A DNA stretch of 64,000 nucleotides from Capsicum annuum (taxonomy: Eukaryota; Streptophyta; Magnoliopsida; Solanales; Solanaceae): the NCBI RefSeq assembly GCF_002878395.1, contig NC_061112.1:41825013-41889012 (forward strand). The letters run 5' to 3'. Below, one piece after another: positions 11,846 through 24,910 of this stretch. Made by a program: the position numbers and the translations under genes. The notes under the pieces were generated by a model. That model searched no databases. It was not told the origin of the DNA and saw only the letters and a program-made list of their open reading frames with translations. Each line of letters begins with the position of its first letter. The stretch's first letter is position 1.

Positions 11846-12999
11846 AAATTGTCTTATCCTTTTACTATCAAATTTAAACTATCTTAAAGGCGGAGTGGAA
11901 AGAAATATAGTTGCTAATGATAAGGCATTTATTGAGATTGAGTTACACATTTCCATAAAAAATTCTACTTGAGAAATTATGTTGTGAATGATAAAATAGT
12001 TGATGATATCACAATAACAAAGTGCAAAAATCTTACAACTAAGAAGGCCACGGTGGCTGTCAAAAAAGTTCCAGTAAGAAGCCTCCCTCCACTTCAAATA
12101 AAGAAAATATTGCATCTTTGAAAAAAGTCAACCCCTATGCTCCACTATGTACTAAAGGTAAAGAAAAAGGAAGATTATTTTACCCAAGATAATGTACTAA
12201 AGGAGCTAACTCTACCTGCCAGGCGGATTGATGTAATAAAACCATCCTCAGGGCTAATTAGAGAGCCTGTGACTCAAAATTTGGGACAATATACAACACT
12301 CCCTATGAAGCATATAAAAGAAGATTTTAATCCAAATGCTTACAAGTTATATGTAAACGATGGATACAATCCTAATGAGCCATCAAGGTTGGGTAAGATT
12401 TCATTAGAAAGTACAACTACGTAGATGCGTGAAGGCCTAGGGTACCTATCACTACCTCCAATTTGCATATCTATAAGAAATACGTTAGTAACTACAGCAC
12501 CGTAGAAGAGGATTTCGTTGCTTCCAATAAAAGGCCTTCTTTCTTTGATCGAATTGGAGAATCAATTGCAAAATATTCTTGTGTTCGAGAGGTTGGGACC
12601 ACTAAATAAGAAGAAAAACAACAAGAGTCAAAGAAGTTATCAAAACACTCTTCATCTAGAATCCAAAAAGATTTCCAAAGTTTGATTCCTTGTAGAATGA
12701 GGCAATAAAAAACTCATGGTTTCATGAAAGGAGGTGTTAAAATATAAGGCTCATACTGTGGTTTATACCAAGAAAAATGAGGAAGATGAAGAAAGTATAG
12801 GCTTTTCATATCTTATTACAACCTAAAATGAGAATGGTGTCTCATCTCAAATGAAGGTTAATGAAGAGATGGAAGATATTTCCTACTGTTACTATACATA
12901 TATATAACAACAATAATAATCCACAAGTATAGAAAGATGCTGGAGATGCTCCATCGCAACTTGAAGAAGGAGTGAAGGCCATAATAGATCCCTTGAAGG

Positions 13000-14330
13000 A
13001 AATCAATGTTGGCACTGATGAAGACCCAAGACCAACTTATTTGAGTTTTTTCCTAGAAATAATGAAGAAATCGCCTATAAGAACATACTCAAAGAATATA
13101 TGGATTTCTTCACTTGGAGTAATAAGGAAATTTTCAGATTAGATCCAAAAGTAGCAGTCCATCAACTAGCGGTCAAGAATAGTGCTAGTCCTAATAAGCA
13201 AGCCAAAGGTGCTTTAGGTAAAAATTGGTTCCATTGATTGAAAATGAGGTTAAAAAACTCATCGAAGCTGGCTTTATTTGTGAAGTTAAATACCCTACAA
13301 GGATTTCAAGTATTGTTCCATTACAAAGGAAGAATGGACAAATTTGAGTTTGTGTCGACTCTTGGGATCTCACAATGACTGCTCTAAGGATTATTTTCCA
13401 ATCACCATTCCAAAGTTGATGTCTAATGCTGCTAATAGTTATGAGATGATATCATTCATGTATGGTTTATCTGGCTATAACCAAATCACATGACACCAAA
13501 AGATAAAGAGCTAACTGTATTTCATACACCCAATGACATTTACTACTACAAGGTGATACCTTTTAATTTGAAAAACGTTGGTACCACTTATCAAAGGGAT
13601 ATGCAAAACATCTTTGATAGCCTACTCCATACAAATATTGAGTGTTTTGTGGATGACTTAGCTGTGAAGTCAAGAAAGAAGGACGACCACTTAAAAGACC
13701 TAAGAATGGTATTCAAGTTGCTTCAATAACATCAACTTAGGATGAATCCATTAAGATGTCCCTTTGGAGTTACTTCTGGAAAGTTTCTTGGCTTTATTGT
13801 ATGACACTGAGGAATTAAAATTGATCAAGCCACGGTTGATGTAATTTTGAAGATGCCCGAGCCTCAAAAAATTTATGAGTTAAAAAGCCTTCAAGGAAGG
13901 ATAGCATATTTAAGGAGGTTTATCTTAAACCTAGCCAAAAAATGTCAACCATTTAGTCATATCATGAAGAAGAATACTCCTTTCGAATGGAACCAAGCTT
14001 GTAGTAAGGCCTTTGAAAGTATCAAATCATACTTGATGAAGCCTTCAATTATTGTGGGTCACATACCTAAAAAACTATTGATACTGTATATTGCAGCACA
14101 AAAAAAGTCATTTAGAGCACTACTGGCTCAAGAAAATAGTGAAGTAAAATAAAACTTTCTTTATTATATGAGCAGAATGATGACATCAAATGAGATGAAT
14201 TATTCTCTGATCAAAAAACTGTGTTTCATGTTGGCCTTCTCAATCTAAAAGATGAAATACTAATTTCAAGCACATGTCATTCATTTTGTGTCTAGGGTAA
14301 ATCCCGTTAAATTTGTAATATAGTCCTTTG
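13000..14330 (+). pseudogene. Tat reverse transcriptase and RNase H
   Basis: RT copies element RNA into DNA and RNase H removes the RNA strand. Visible in order are 'VDP.K.AVHQLAVK', the 'LIENEVKKLIEAGFICEVKY' segment, 'IVPLQRKNGQI', then (13,490-13,729) 'HTPNDIYYYKVIPFNLKNVG' and the catalytic box 'ECFVDDLAVKSRK'. Both aspartates of the DD pair are kept. The thumb and connection follow (13,847-14,152) with 'LKSLQGRIAYLRRFI', then 'FEWNQACSKAFESIK'. The classical RNase H 'LYIAAQKKSFRALLAQENSE' lacks the expected catalytic aspartate at its start (family usually D/A-A-S/T). Frameshifts occur at about 13,370-13,490, 13,730 and 14,155. Confidence 0.85.
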
Positions 14331-14399
14331 TGGGCGACTTGCAAGGTGATACCTTCAATTTCAATAGTTTGAGATTGTGTACATTCCCCAAAAGGCTAA

Positions 14400-14915
14400 A
14401 AAGGGACAAACATTAACAGACTTTTTGGTAGACTACCAATACCTGATGATTGAGAATTGACCGATGAACTTCCTGATGAATATGCAATGGTTATTGAAGC
14501 CAAACCACCATGGAGGATGTAATTTGATGGTGCCACACATCGAGGTGGAGCTGGTATTAGCATAGTGTATGTTACTCCACAAGGAGAGGTCATCCCGTAC
14601 TCTTTTATCATTATAAACCGTTGCTCCAATAATATTGCTAAATATCAAGCGCTAATAATACTCAAACTTGAGATGGTTGTCGATATGAAATAATTACAAT
14701 TACAAGTATTTGGTGACTCCTAATTAGTGATCAAGCATCTTTTGGAAAGCTAAAAAGATAGAAAGCCTGAACTACGCTTATATCATGATTATGCTTAGAA
14801 GTTGGTACGATGGCTTGGAGAAGTGACCCTCCAATACATGCCAAGAAAAGAAAATAAGCAAGTTGATGCCTTGGCTGCTTTAGCCTCAACCCTAAATCTT
14901 TCAAATAAGACATGA
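14400..14915 (+). pseudogene. Tat second (archaeal-type) RNase H
   Basis: The segment reads 'FDGATHRGGAGISIVYVTPQ', then 'SNNIAKYQALI', 'LQVFGDS' and 'QVDALAALASTLNLS'. These are the four motifs of the plant Tat additional RNase H: D-G-A at the start, the E/K-Y-QAL helix (here K replaces the catalytic E), the D in 'GDS', and the terminal 'DALA'. Its presence after the normal RNase H separates Tat from other gypsy branches. Stops stand in for W or Q at several places. Confidence 0.82.
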
Positions 14916-14989
14916 GTTACTATCCACTAAGAATGGATAGTACCACTGCCGAATGAGGATGAAGACCTAGAAAATAAGGTTGAACACCT

Positions 14990-16154
14990 CATCGTTGTGT
15001 CTGAAGCTATAAATGAAGATTGGAGGCAATCTTTCATTGACTACTTATTTAATGGGATACTTCCAAAGGATCGAAGGATAAGGTCTAGCATCCGTCGTTG
15101 TGTACTTCGCTTCTTTTACTATAAAGATATGTTATATAGAAGATCATTTGAAGGACTACTTGTGGTGTTTGGGAGAGGAAGAATTAGTTCAAGTCTGCAA
15201 GAAGTGCACTCGAAAGTGTTTGGATCTCATTAGTCGGAATCAAAGATCCATTTTCACATCAAAAGGATGGGGTATTATTGGCTAACAATGGTAAAAGATT
15301 GCTTGGACTATGCTATAAGATGCAAAGTTTGTCAATTTCATACAAATTTCATACATCAACCTCTTGAAGTATTACATCCAACTATAACATATTAGCTTTT
15401 CAATGTTTGAGGTTTGGATGTTGTTGGACCACTACTAAAATCTTCTAGTGAACACTTGTACATCTTGGCTAGACAAATTACTTCTCAAAATGGGTTGAAG
15501 CTGTTGCTCTCAAAGCAGTGAAGAAGGAGAATATTTCAAACTTTACCCAAGTGAATATCATCTACCGCTTTAGAATTCCTCAGTATATAATAATTGACAA
15601 TGGTAAGTCATTTGATAACAAGACGATGAACAAAATTTATGATCTCTTTGCTTTCAAGCAACGTAAGTATTCTATGTACCATTCTGCCTCCAATGGTCTA
15701 GCTAAAGCATTCAATAATAATTTATACAATCTGTTAAAAAAAAGTCATCTTCGAATCCAATGATACTAACATAAATAAAAGGAAGAATCTTTGTAAGCAT
15801 ATAGGACAACTTACCGCACACTGATGCAAGCAACCTCATATGCACTTTTCTTTGGAGTTGAAGTAGTCCTACCACTTGAGAATCAAATACCTTTCTTAAG
15901 AATGGTTTTTAAAGAAGGGCTTACCGAAGAAGAAAATACTAAGTTGCGTCTTGCGGAGTTAGAAGCTCTTGATGAGAAGAGGCTAGAGGATCAACAAAAT
16001 ATTGAATTTTATCAAGCCCGTCTATCTCGTTCTTTTAACAAAAAGGTTTTCTTGAGGAGCTTTAAAGTCGGAGACCAAGTCCTTGCAGTAAGTAAACCCA
16101 TTATCACTTTTTATAAGTCTGGGGGAAAGTTCATCTCAAAATAGGACTGACCAT
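14990..16154 (+). pseudogene. Tat integrase, main part
   Basis: The zinc domain is spread over two frames. It has histidines in 'EVHSKVFGSH' (about 15,205-15,233) and cysteines in '[15 protein letters not shown]' (about 15,318-15,365). The catalytic core has 'GLDVVGPL' (first D), 'DNGKSFDNK' (second D, about 15,598) and 'SNGLAKAFNNNLYNLLKK', where the family has GLAEAF. The third catalytic residue, Glu, is therefore Lys, so this copy could not integrate. The C-terminal part (15,824-16,144) is a long open stretch with 'EEENTKLRLAELEALDEKRL' and 'SFKVGDQVLAVSKPI'. The gene is cut off after 'GGKFISK' by a solo LTR at 16,155. Confidence 0.85.
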
Positions 16155-18167
16155 TGTAACACCCTCAAAATTTTCAGCATTTTATTTTTTGTCTTCCCAT
16201 GTTCGAAACATCAATTTTTGACTTAAATTGTGTTTAGGTAAAATTTTTGGAAGGGGTTCGTGACTATTTTAAAATTCTAAGGCAGTCTGCCTTCGCGATA
16301 CCGGTGTGTCACAGAGGATATTCCCCACGATAAGCAGCATGTCATGAAGGATAATCTCCGTGATAAGATGCATGGCATAGAGGGTAGAATCCATAATAAG
16401 CACCGTGCCACACCGATGTTTTAAATCTATGTAGTTTTTATTTTATTTTCTTAGGATGAGGGGTGTTGGGGTCTTTTCACCTATGTACGATCCTTAACCA
16501 TAATATAGCATATTCCTTTTAGTTTTAAGACATCAAAATTCCCCAATTACACTCTCAAACTCAAAACGCTAAGAAAGCATAAGGATTTCATCGTACATTT
16601 ATCCTCTGGGTCCCAAGCTCCGAATTACTTTCCAAATATCATATATCTAAGGCATGTTAATCTTTCCTAAAACTTATTTATTGAAAGCATGTTTTTATAA
16701 TTGTACCCATGTGATTTAATTGTGGTTTATGAATATGGGTTTGAGAGTTTTGGAATGAATAAATCTTGAATGGATTTCCCATGGTTTTAAATACAATTGT
16801 TCATGTTTTGTTTACATATTTTGAACCCATTGGGGTGCATGGGTATGGGAATTAGAATGGGGGTTGAGGCATTCCCACAAATTATTGTTTCATTATTGGA
16901 AATTAGTTTGGAAATTATATTCCCTCAACCCACTTGTAATATGGTTTGGCATATGATTTGACTTACTTAACCACACTATTGCATTGCATGAATAATTAAA
17001 TTGGTAAACATGAATTTTAAAGGCCTTGTTGGCTATGCTTGATTTAATGAACAAAAAGGGGCTGAGGAATTCCCCAAATTGATTTGATAAATAAAAAGGC
17101 GTCGTGGCATTCTCCAATTTGATTTAATAAACAAAAGGGGTCGAGGCCTTTCCTCGGGTTAATAAAATTATAATGGCATCATGATAAGCTTTCAAGTGTA
17201 GGGTATAACGATACCCATGGTGTGCCTTAATGTATGACTCCTTAGTAAATGAATGGGTTATGTGAAACTTGTTTTAAATTGGGCTTAAGGGAGGTTATGT
17301 AGCTAAACCATGAAGGTGTGGGTATTGGATGAATTATACTGAAAATTCATGTTTGCCGATGTGAGGTTTGGTCTTAATGAACTGTGTGCATGGTTCACAC
17401 TATTGATATGTATTAGTATCTTGGATTGACATGGGGTTGGGTCATTCCCTAGCCTTCTTTGATACCTCTAATTCATGCGGCTAACATGCACTGGGGTTTT
17501 TTCATAAGGAGGAGATGAACCCATATAGCCCGTGTTTGCCTATTTATGATGGTTGAGCTACATAGTCTAGGATAATTTTTTGCTTTTATGCTAAGCTTTG
17601 TTCCCTACCCCAGCATGTTGTATATATTTATATGTATATGCATATGCTTGTGTGTATTTGGATTTTGGACTAATTTTTAGATTATTGATTATGACATTAT
17701 TTTATCCCTATTTCCTAGTTAAATGCTAGTGCTCATCCCATTGACCATCTTCGAACATTGTATCCTCATCAATGCAGGAACCAAAAATACTTTTACTTTT
17801 CCTGTACAGTGACTAGGTGATCGTGGGATAGCTCATGAGTTAGATTGATGTGGTGAGCTTCCATACTTTGGAAGACCTTATTTCATAATTTGGTTTCCTT
17901 ATGTCATATACTTTTCTTTGGTCTAGTTTTGTCTATCGTTGGGGCATGTCCCGACTTAAATTGATTTTGTTCTGATTATAGGCTTTGTAAATTACTGTGG
18001 AATTGATATTGGTTGTTGAATTCTTTGACTTCTTTTAATTCATACTTATCCATCTTGTGATATGTTTGAAATTCCACTACTATACTTAATTGTGTTCCAT
18101 TTTACCAGGCAAAGGGGTGGTCTCTAGTCCTTATTGGACTTAAGATACCCATCACGCCTAGGCCCTG

Positions 18168-21100
18168 TATAAGACCCCGCAAAATCCTAAGCTCAACTCA
18201 GTCTTTTAAGCTTGCTAAGGAGTCACAAACTTAGAAAATTCTAGCTAAGTATTCAAACTTAGTATTATTTTGGCCTTCGTAAATTGGCAACTCTATTTCA
18301 TGACTCTTATAACCTTAAAATATTAATCTTTAGGTTAATTCATAAGCAAGAATGTCAGTAGGTATTCCTGGATGAATTTCATATTTTTCGGACCTCGTTT
18401 GAACCATGTTTGGGAATCCCAAAATAGTGCATCAACGCGATCTCGATGTGGCTCATCAACCATCGCGTCGATCAATATTTTTTCTTGGCTCCCAGTAGCA
18501 ATTTCCAGTTAACAGTTTGGTTTTGAGGCATTAAAAAGTCGCATCCTCAAGGGTATTAGGTTCTTTTCCCCACCCTTATTCAGCCCTAAAACACGAGATT
18601 CAGCCTTCATTGAGCAAAATATACTTACTTTCTCTCAAATTTCTCAAGAACAAGAACCCTAGGAGACTGAATTTCAAATGCAAGGCTCAAAATTCCACCA
18701 TTAATCTTTAAGAATTTAGCAACCAAGGTATGTCAAGTGTTCATCCAAGGGTTCCTTCCACCCTTGGAGTCCAAGAAACTCTTTTAAACTTCAAGTAGCT
18801 TGATTTCATGCTTTTCATGACTTAGATTCAAGTGTATTCATGATTATAATGTTGATTGGATTTCTATTAAAGGATTAAGTGCAAGATTTATGTAAAAACA
18901 ACTAGCATGTATGTAGTATCATGTGAATTAATGTTAAAGCCTTAAAATTGTGATGCTCATATGTTGATTAGTATTATGTGCATATACAATGCCTTCCAAG
19001 TGTTTGATGAGTTGTTCATGACAATTAAATAATAAAATTATATCATGATAGCATGTATTCAAGTTCATGACATGCAAGTGTTTGCTAGAATGTCCCAATG
19101 AATGAATGATGATCAAGTAGTTATTTATCATGTTTCAAGATTATGCCACGTCTTATAATTTATGCTATCGAGTCCTGGGGGTATTTAATACTCGATAATT
19201 TAGCTGATTACCTAAATCTATAGCCAGTCTCAGGATAGTATTAGTTATGTCACAATTAGTAGTACTCTCAGTTAGTTACAGAACTCAGAAAAAAATCAGT
19301 AGACTTAGTATTAGTCCAGTCCAATTTAGTATTTAATTTAGGCCTCAGTAAATTCAGCCAGTTAACAGAATTCAGTAGTATTTCATCAGTTAACGAAACT
19401 CAGTGAACTCAGTCCCGTTCAGTTAGATAGTATAATCAATAATAGTTCAGTCAAGCTTAGTATGAACTAAAAATCAGTTCAGTGTCTATTAAGTTGGGAG
19501 TAGGATTCAACACCGAGTTAACCCAGGGATGGGGCCATTCTCGTCAGCAGAGGGTTTGACCCTTAGTAGCAATTCCTACATTACAAAACTATGTAGCCAG
19601 CATAGGTTGAGATATCTTCCTGCTAGATATTATGAGGTTTGATACATCTCATTCGAGTTTTCCTTCCAGTGAGGGTTGACGAAAGAGCTTCCTATCAGAG
19701 AGGGTTAACTCACAACTTGTCTTTACCCATGGCACGGTATTGGAACCCTTCCAACTGAGGTTACAGGTTGGACCCCAATATATTTAGAAAGGGGCATGTC
19801 AGTTAGATGATTACTTCCCACAGTCTCAGTTTCAGATTTAGTCTCAGTAGAGAACTTAGTTCAGTTCTACAGATTCAGGACTATCAAACACAGTCTGTAA
19901 TACCCCATACTTTTTCCTAGCGTAAATTCATTCCTAGAATATTAAGGGATATCTTCCAAAATGATTAATATTTATTCCATTATGGAACTTTCAAGATTTC
20001 AACTTTTCATGGTGTGGAAAATTGAATAAAATTTTCATCGATACCAAATTCGCCTAAATCCGATACTCGGTGAAGGAGTTATGGCATTTTTAAGATGACA
20101 GTGTGTCACCTGGACTCTCAGCGCGTCGCGGAGCTAAGAAAATTGGCAGTTGTCAAATTCCAGTGAGACTCTATGATTCCACCACATTTCAGAGGAGTCC
20201 TATTTTACATTGGTTAATTTCCAACAAGCCTACGCGATAGTGGCACATCACGCTAATGACAAAAATGGCAAAACTATAGGGCACTGTGATGGTGGAGCAT
20301 CACGTTGCATGCCCAGTTACCATTCGTCCTTTTCCAGTGAGCCACCGCGATTGTGGTGCGTCACGGTGGCCAGCCAAATCGGGATTTTTGATCATTTTTC
20401 CAATTCCATTTGGAAGTTTAAAATGGATGTTTTGGTTAATTCTCAAGCCCCCAAATCCGTCCAAACAAACGATTTAACCCTATTACAAGCCTTCTATGCC
20501 TATATTCATCAAAATTTCTCTCAACCAAAACCCTAAGCTTCATCACTCAACTTCTAGAATCCCCAAAATTCTGCCATTCTTTTTCCAAATCAGTTCAAGA
20601 TTCAAAGTTTTCAATTCAAGAACACCAAGAATTATCATTCAAGATCACAAATAAGATCTCAAAAGCAAGCTTGTTCATCTAGTTCATCATCCAAGGTATA
20701 TGGAATTTGAACAAGGATAAATCTTTCATCCTTGTGCCCAAAACATTATTTTTATTATAAATTTACTGTAATTTATATGATTTTCCATAAATTTCAAGTT
20801 AGGGTTTATACCCACTATCATTATTTGCAAGGTTATGGATTTCCCCTGATTTAAAGTTGAATCACATGATTGTGTCTATATTTTCATGCATATTGTTGAG
20901 ATTTTTAGATTTAAAGACGATTTATAAATGTTTACATTACCAAGTATGGATTTTGAGATGTTTTAACATGAGATTGATGCTTAAGTCATTAGACCTCATT
21001 TAAAGATTATTGTTTCAAGATTGTTTGTGCTATAAGCACCCCATAACTAGATTATTTTTAGATTATTTCTTAAGATTTTGAGTATAAGATTGAGAGTAGT

Positions 21101-23008
21101 ATTTAGAACCAAGTTGGGTGTGTTACCAAGGTTTCATACCCCAGAACTACATACCACCATAGGTACAGACTCAGATTATTCCCACTTTTACGTGGATGAC
21201 TCAGATTATGATCACTCGGATTAGATTGTTCTATTCTGATGGCAAAGGTAGAATAGCCCTACCTAACGGGGTCCAGTCGTGGGACTCCATGGATGCTCAC
21301 ATGGTGTATCTCAGTTAGAAGAACCTCTCAACAGATATCCCCCACTCTTCAACAGTCTATTGATTTAAAGATTTAAGATAAAACTATATGTTTTGAAAGT
21401 TATGGTTTTAAGATTTTAAGTCCTAAGATAAGGTATTTTTCAGATTTTAGAAAATTAAGTATAAAGGCTCACAAGTTTTACTCAGATTATGCTTTACAGA
21501 AAGATAGGAGTTACAGATTTCAGTTTTAAGATTTCAGACTTAGAAGTGAGTCCTTTCTACACATAGACAGTATGATTTAAAGACAGAGTATTAGCACAAC
21601 TTTTAGAACTAAATGTTATAACTCGCTAGATTTACAAGTATGATTTGTTTCTCATGATTATTATTTTTAGTATTTAAGATATACCAGCTTATGTGAGTCA
21701 TTTACATTTAGCATGCATTGTTTTACAAATTATGATGATGAGATAATGTTTTACTTATGCATTTCACCCCCATATAATCAGTATATCCTCAAAGTATTGA
21801 TCCACATATATGTATATGTGCTACATTATCCCATAATGTAGGTATCAGCTCAGTTATAGCACGTATACTATATTCAGACAGTTTGCAGATTCTAGTCTAC
21901 AGATGAGGAGTCCTCCTACTTAGGGGACTTTAGTTAGATGCTAATGATGTACTTTATTTTCTTATTGATATGTATTGATTAGTGATAGTTGGAGTTGCGT
22001 CCCAGCCATCTATAGTTAGTATAGTAGAGGCTTCAAGGATGTCAGTTAGAGTCAGTTATGTAAATTTTAGTCCCTCTTTTCAGATTGTATCAGAATGTAA
22101 AATGGTATCAGTCTTGTATTTTTCACATATTCCATTATTTGTATGTTTTCGCATAGTAAATTTAACTCTTTATACATATTTAATCACTTGCTTAACAGTA
22201 TGCGAGTTCATGGGTTAACTTGGGAGCACTTGTGGTTCGAAGAACCGTGTAACGTCTCAGGACAGATTTTTAGGGTGTTACACAGTCACTTCATTTAGTA
22301 CGAAAGTTAGTATAGTCCTACAGAATCAAGACTGTCAGATATAGTCATTCAGTTATCAGTAATTCAGTATCAGTATGATATCAGTTAATCAGCATTCAGA
22401 CTCAGTATCCATTACTATCACGATCTCAGTTATAGTATGTGTATTCATGTATGCACTCTCATTCAGTAGTATTCATGTCATTTAATCAGTATTGTTCATG
22501 CATATGAACCCATGCATTTTAGCCTACCTCACTTAGCATACCAGTACATTCAAAGTACTGACGTATACTTTTCTCTTGTGCTATGATGTCTTATATCATA
22601 GGTTCAGATGCGCGGGCTCTAGATCATCCCTAGTAGTTACAGATTTTCAGTAGTTAGAGTTGGTGATAAGTCCTCATAGTTTGAGGACATGATTATTATT
22701 TCAGCATTTCAGTTTTATTTCAGTAGCTGGAGTTAGTTAGGAATTATCCCATCAACTTCATATTTCAGATATTTTAAAGGCTTTTTCAGACTAGAGTATT
22801 TTCAGACAGATATTTTAGTTTTGATATTGTTATACCATATTTAGTTTTATTACAGTATTGAACCTTATGGCATGCTTTTTGCCTAATTTGCGCATACTAT
22901 AGTACTATTATTCAGTTATTGCAGTAGGTACCAGTCATGGGTTAGCTTGTGGTCCTTCGAGAGTACGAGCACCGTATAGCATTCGGGATACAGACTCGGG
23001 GCATTACA
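18168..23008 (+). repeat. 5' LTR of the chromovirus, split by solo LTR B
   Basis: The first bases are tataagacc, where the 3' LTR has tgtaagacc, so the terminal TG is mutated to TA. The LTR ends gcattaca at 23,008. Without the insertion at 19,896-22,287 it is about 2,449 bp. Compared with the 3' LTR it lacks about 65 bp near 18,510, in the GC-rich block. A TATA-like cattaaaaag is at about 18,529. A donor-like caaggtatgt is at about 18,724. Confidence 0.88.
19896..22282 (+). mobile_element. Solo LTR B inside the chromovirus 5' LTR
   Basis: It begins tgtaataccccatacttttt and ends gggtgttaca, 2,387 bp. It is flanked by the perfect 5-bp duplication cagtc (19,891-19,895 and 22,283-22,287). The uninterrupted site is visible in the 3' LTR at about 29,980 ('gacacagtcactcc'). 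Its sequence is unlike LTR A or the chromovirus LTR, so it is a third gypsy family. It carries a GC-rich block (about 20,100-20,390) with several 'gtgcgtcacgg/gcgtcgcgg' motifs. The open stretch at 20,210-20,536 covers this block and resembles no protein I know. The 'caaggtata' at about 20,693 is donor-like. Confidence 0.93.
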
Positions 23009-23012
23009 AACT

Positions 23013-23025
23013 TGGTATTAGAGCC
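23013..23025 (+). promoter_or_regulatory. Primer-binding site for initiator tRNA-Met
   Basis: The sequence tggtattagagcc lies four bases after the end of the 5' LTR. It differs by one base from the usual TGGTATCAGAGCC that pairs with the 3' end of plant initiator tRNA-Met. The change is C to T. Confidence 0.85.
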
Positions 23026-23227
23026 TAAGGTTCAAAAGAGTCATAGGAAGTCTAAAAGCCACATCTAGTATAGTCTTGTGCATTGGTGTGTAGCACACCA
23101 CTATTATGAATAGGAGGTTATGAGGTGTTTTAGGAAAAGTTTTCCTTCTTTCAGTATTCATGTTTTTTGAGTGAGTATAAGCTCTAGTTAAACTCTCTGT
23201 CTAATCCAAGTTTCTCTTTTGCTTACA

Positions 23228-24300
23228 GAATACACCTCAAAAGAGTACTAAGGGAAGAGGAACAAGAGACCAGCCAAAACCCCAACCCATCCAGCCAGAT
23301 CCTTTGGATGAACATGTCTCTCACGCTGAATTCAGAGCAACTTTCACCACCCTAGCTCATTCTGTGGCAGCCTAAAATAAACGCCCAGCTGTTGTTCTGG
23401 CCAAACCAGTGGCAAATACTGTTGCTGCCAAAATTTGGGATTTCACTCGAATAAACCCTCCATCTTTTACTGGGTTTAAGTCAGATAAGACCCTCAGGAA
23501 TTTCTTGATCAGGTGCAGAAAGTTACATATATTATGGGGATGAAAGCTAGTGAGAGTGTTGAGTTAACCGTATATCATTTACAGGATATGGCACACCCAT
23601 GGTTTAAACAGTGGAGAGCAGAAAGGGCAACTGATGCAGGGCCCATAGAATGGGAGGAGTTTGCGGTTGCTTTTCTGGATAGGTTATTCATGCTAGAGTT
23701 GAGGAAAGAGAAGGTTTTGGAGTTTATAAATCTAAAATAGGTAAACATGACGGTGCAAGAGTATTCTCTTAAGTTTACTCAATTAACCAGATACGCTCCT
23801 CATGTGGTATCAGATAGCAGATCTAAGATGAGTAAGTTTGTGTTTGGCGTGTCTAATAGTGTGGTCAAGGAGTGTATGACCATAATATTGATTAAAGAGA
23901 TGGACATATCCAAACATATGGTCCATTCTCAGTAGATAGAGGAGGCTAAGAATAGAGGTGGAGAGGGAAAGGATAAGAGAGTGAGAATAGGTAGTTTCAA
24001 CTTCACTCAGCCTAAGTCAGAGAGTGGGAATAGTTCTCAGTTCTTCCCAAAATCCTCGGTTTTAGTTCCTTCCTCAACCAGTGCTCTTGTGCCAAAATTT
24101 AGAGATGGAAATAGAGATAGGGCATCAGGCCCTAAATCCCAAGGTAGTGTTAGCAGTGCCTGAACCAATCCCCTTTGTCAGAAATATCACAAAAACCTCT
24201 AGGGTATCTGTAGAGCTGGCAGTGATATATGTTTTGGATATGGCAAGCCAAGCCACAGGGTCAGACACTGTCCTTAGGTAGGTTTGCAAAGTCATCATAA
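23228..24300 (+). pseudogene. Chromovirus gag
   Basis: The gene opens with the basic, proline-rich 'TPQKSTKGRGTRDQPKPQPI'. After a stop where Q is expected, it continues with the gag core: 'NPPSFTGFKSDKTLRNF' (about 23,450) and then, in another frame, 'YIMGMKASESVELTVYHLQD' and 'WFKQWRAERA' (23,513-23,740). Next comes 'MTVQEYSLKFTQLTRYAPHV' (23,747-23,935) and a serine-rich linker. The zinc knuckle near 24,225-24,270 reads 'CFGYGKPSHRVRHC', with the second cysteine changed to tyrosine. Frameshifts occur near 23,510 and 24,165. Confidence 0.85.
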
Positions 24301-24409
24301 CTATCCCCCAGCTCAGTCCGATCGCCCAAATCAGCAGGGTGCCACCTCTAGTGCCACCAGTAGGCAGTGCCCAAATAGACTCTATGCTCTTCAATCCTAA
24401 CAGGATCGA

Positions 24410-24910
24410 GAGAGTTCTCCAGATGTGGTCACTGGTATGTCACAAGTTTATCATTTATATTTTTATGCTTTGCTAGACCCAAGAGCTTATTTAACCTTTG
24501 TTACTCCTTATATAGCTGTTGACTTTGGAGTCAGTCCCAAAATTCTAGCAGAGGCTTTCTCAGTCTCTAGCCCAGTAGGTAAATCTATCATAGCCTAGTG
24601 GGTATACAGGAACTGTTCAGTTATTATATCTCAGAAAGTGACTTCAGCAGACTTAGTCAAATTAGAGATGACCGATTTTGTTGTCATTCTCAACATGGAT
24701 TAGCTTCATTCCTGCTATGCCTCAATCGAAGGCAGAAACAAAATTGTTCATTTTCAATTTTCGAATGAACTCATCCTTAAGTGGAGGGGTAGCACTTCAG
24801 CACTTAGGGGTTAAATTAGTTCTTACCTTCGGGCGAGAAAAATGATATCTAAAGGATGTGTCTACTATCTCGTTCGAGTCTAGAACTCTAGTTTAGAACC
24901 CCCTAATCTT
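24410..24910 (+). pseudogene. Chromovirus aspartic protease
   Basis: The core reads 'ALLDPRAYLTFVTPYIAVDF'. The family motif is D-P/S-G-A/S, so the catalytic glycine is arginine here. It continues 'GVSPKILAEAFSVSSPVGKS' and, after a stop, 'ITSEKVTSA.LVKLEMTDF'-type sequence, with a later stop. The function would be maturation of the Gag-Pol polyprotein. Confidence 0.7.

Noticed and set aside
20286..20477. Possible small peptide in a second frame of the same GC-rich block
   Set aside because: It overlaps another chance frame and has no conservation evidence.
20210..20536. 108-codon open stretch on the plus strand
   Set aside because: It lies wholly inside solo LTR B across its GC-rich block, has no recognisable domain, and LTRs do not normally code for protein. 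The openness comes from GC-rich sequence.
22978..23030. tRNA gene at the primer-binding site
   Set aside because: Only the 13 bases complementary to the tRNA 3' end are present, with no cloverleaf; it is a retroelement primer site.
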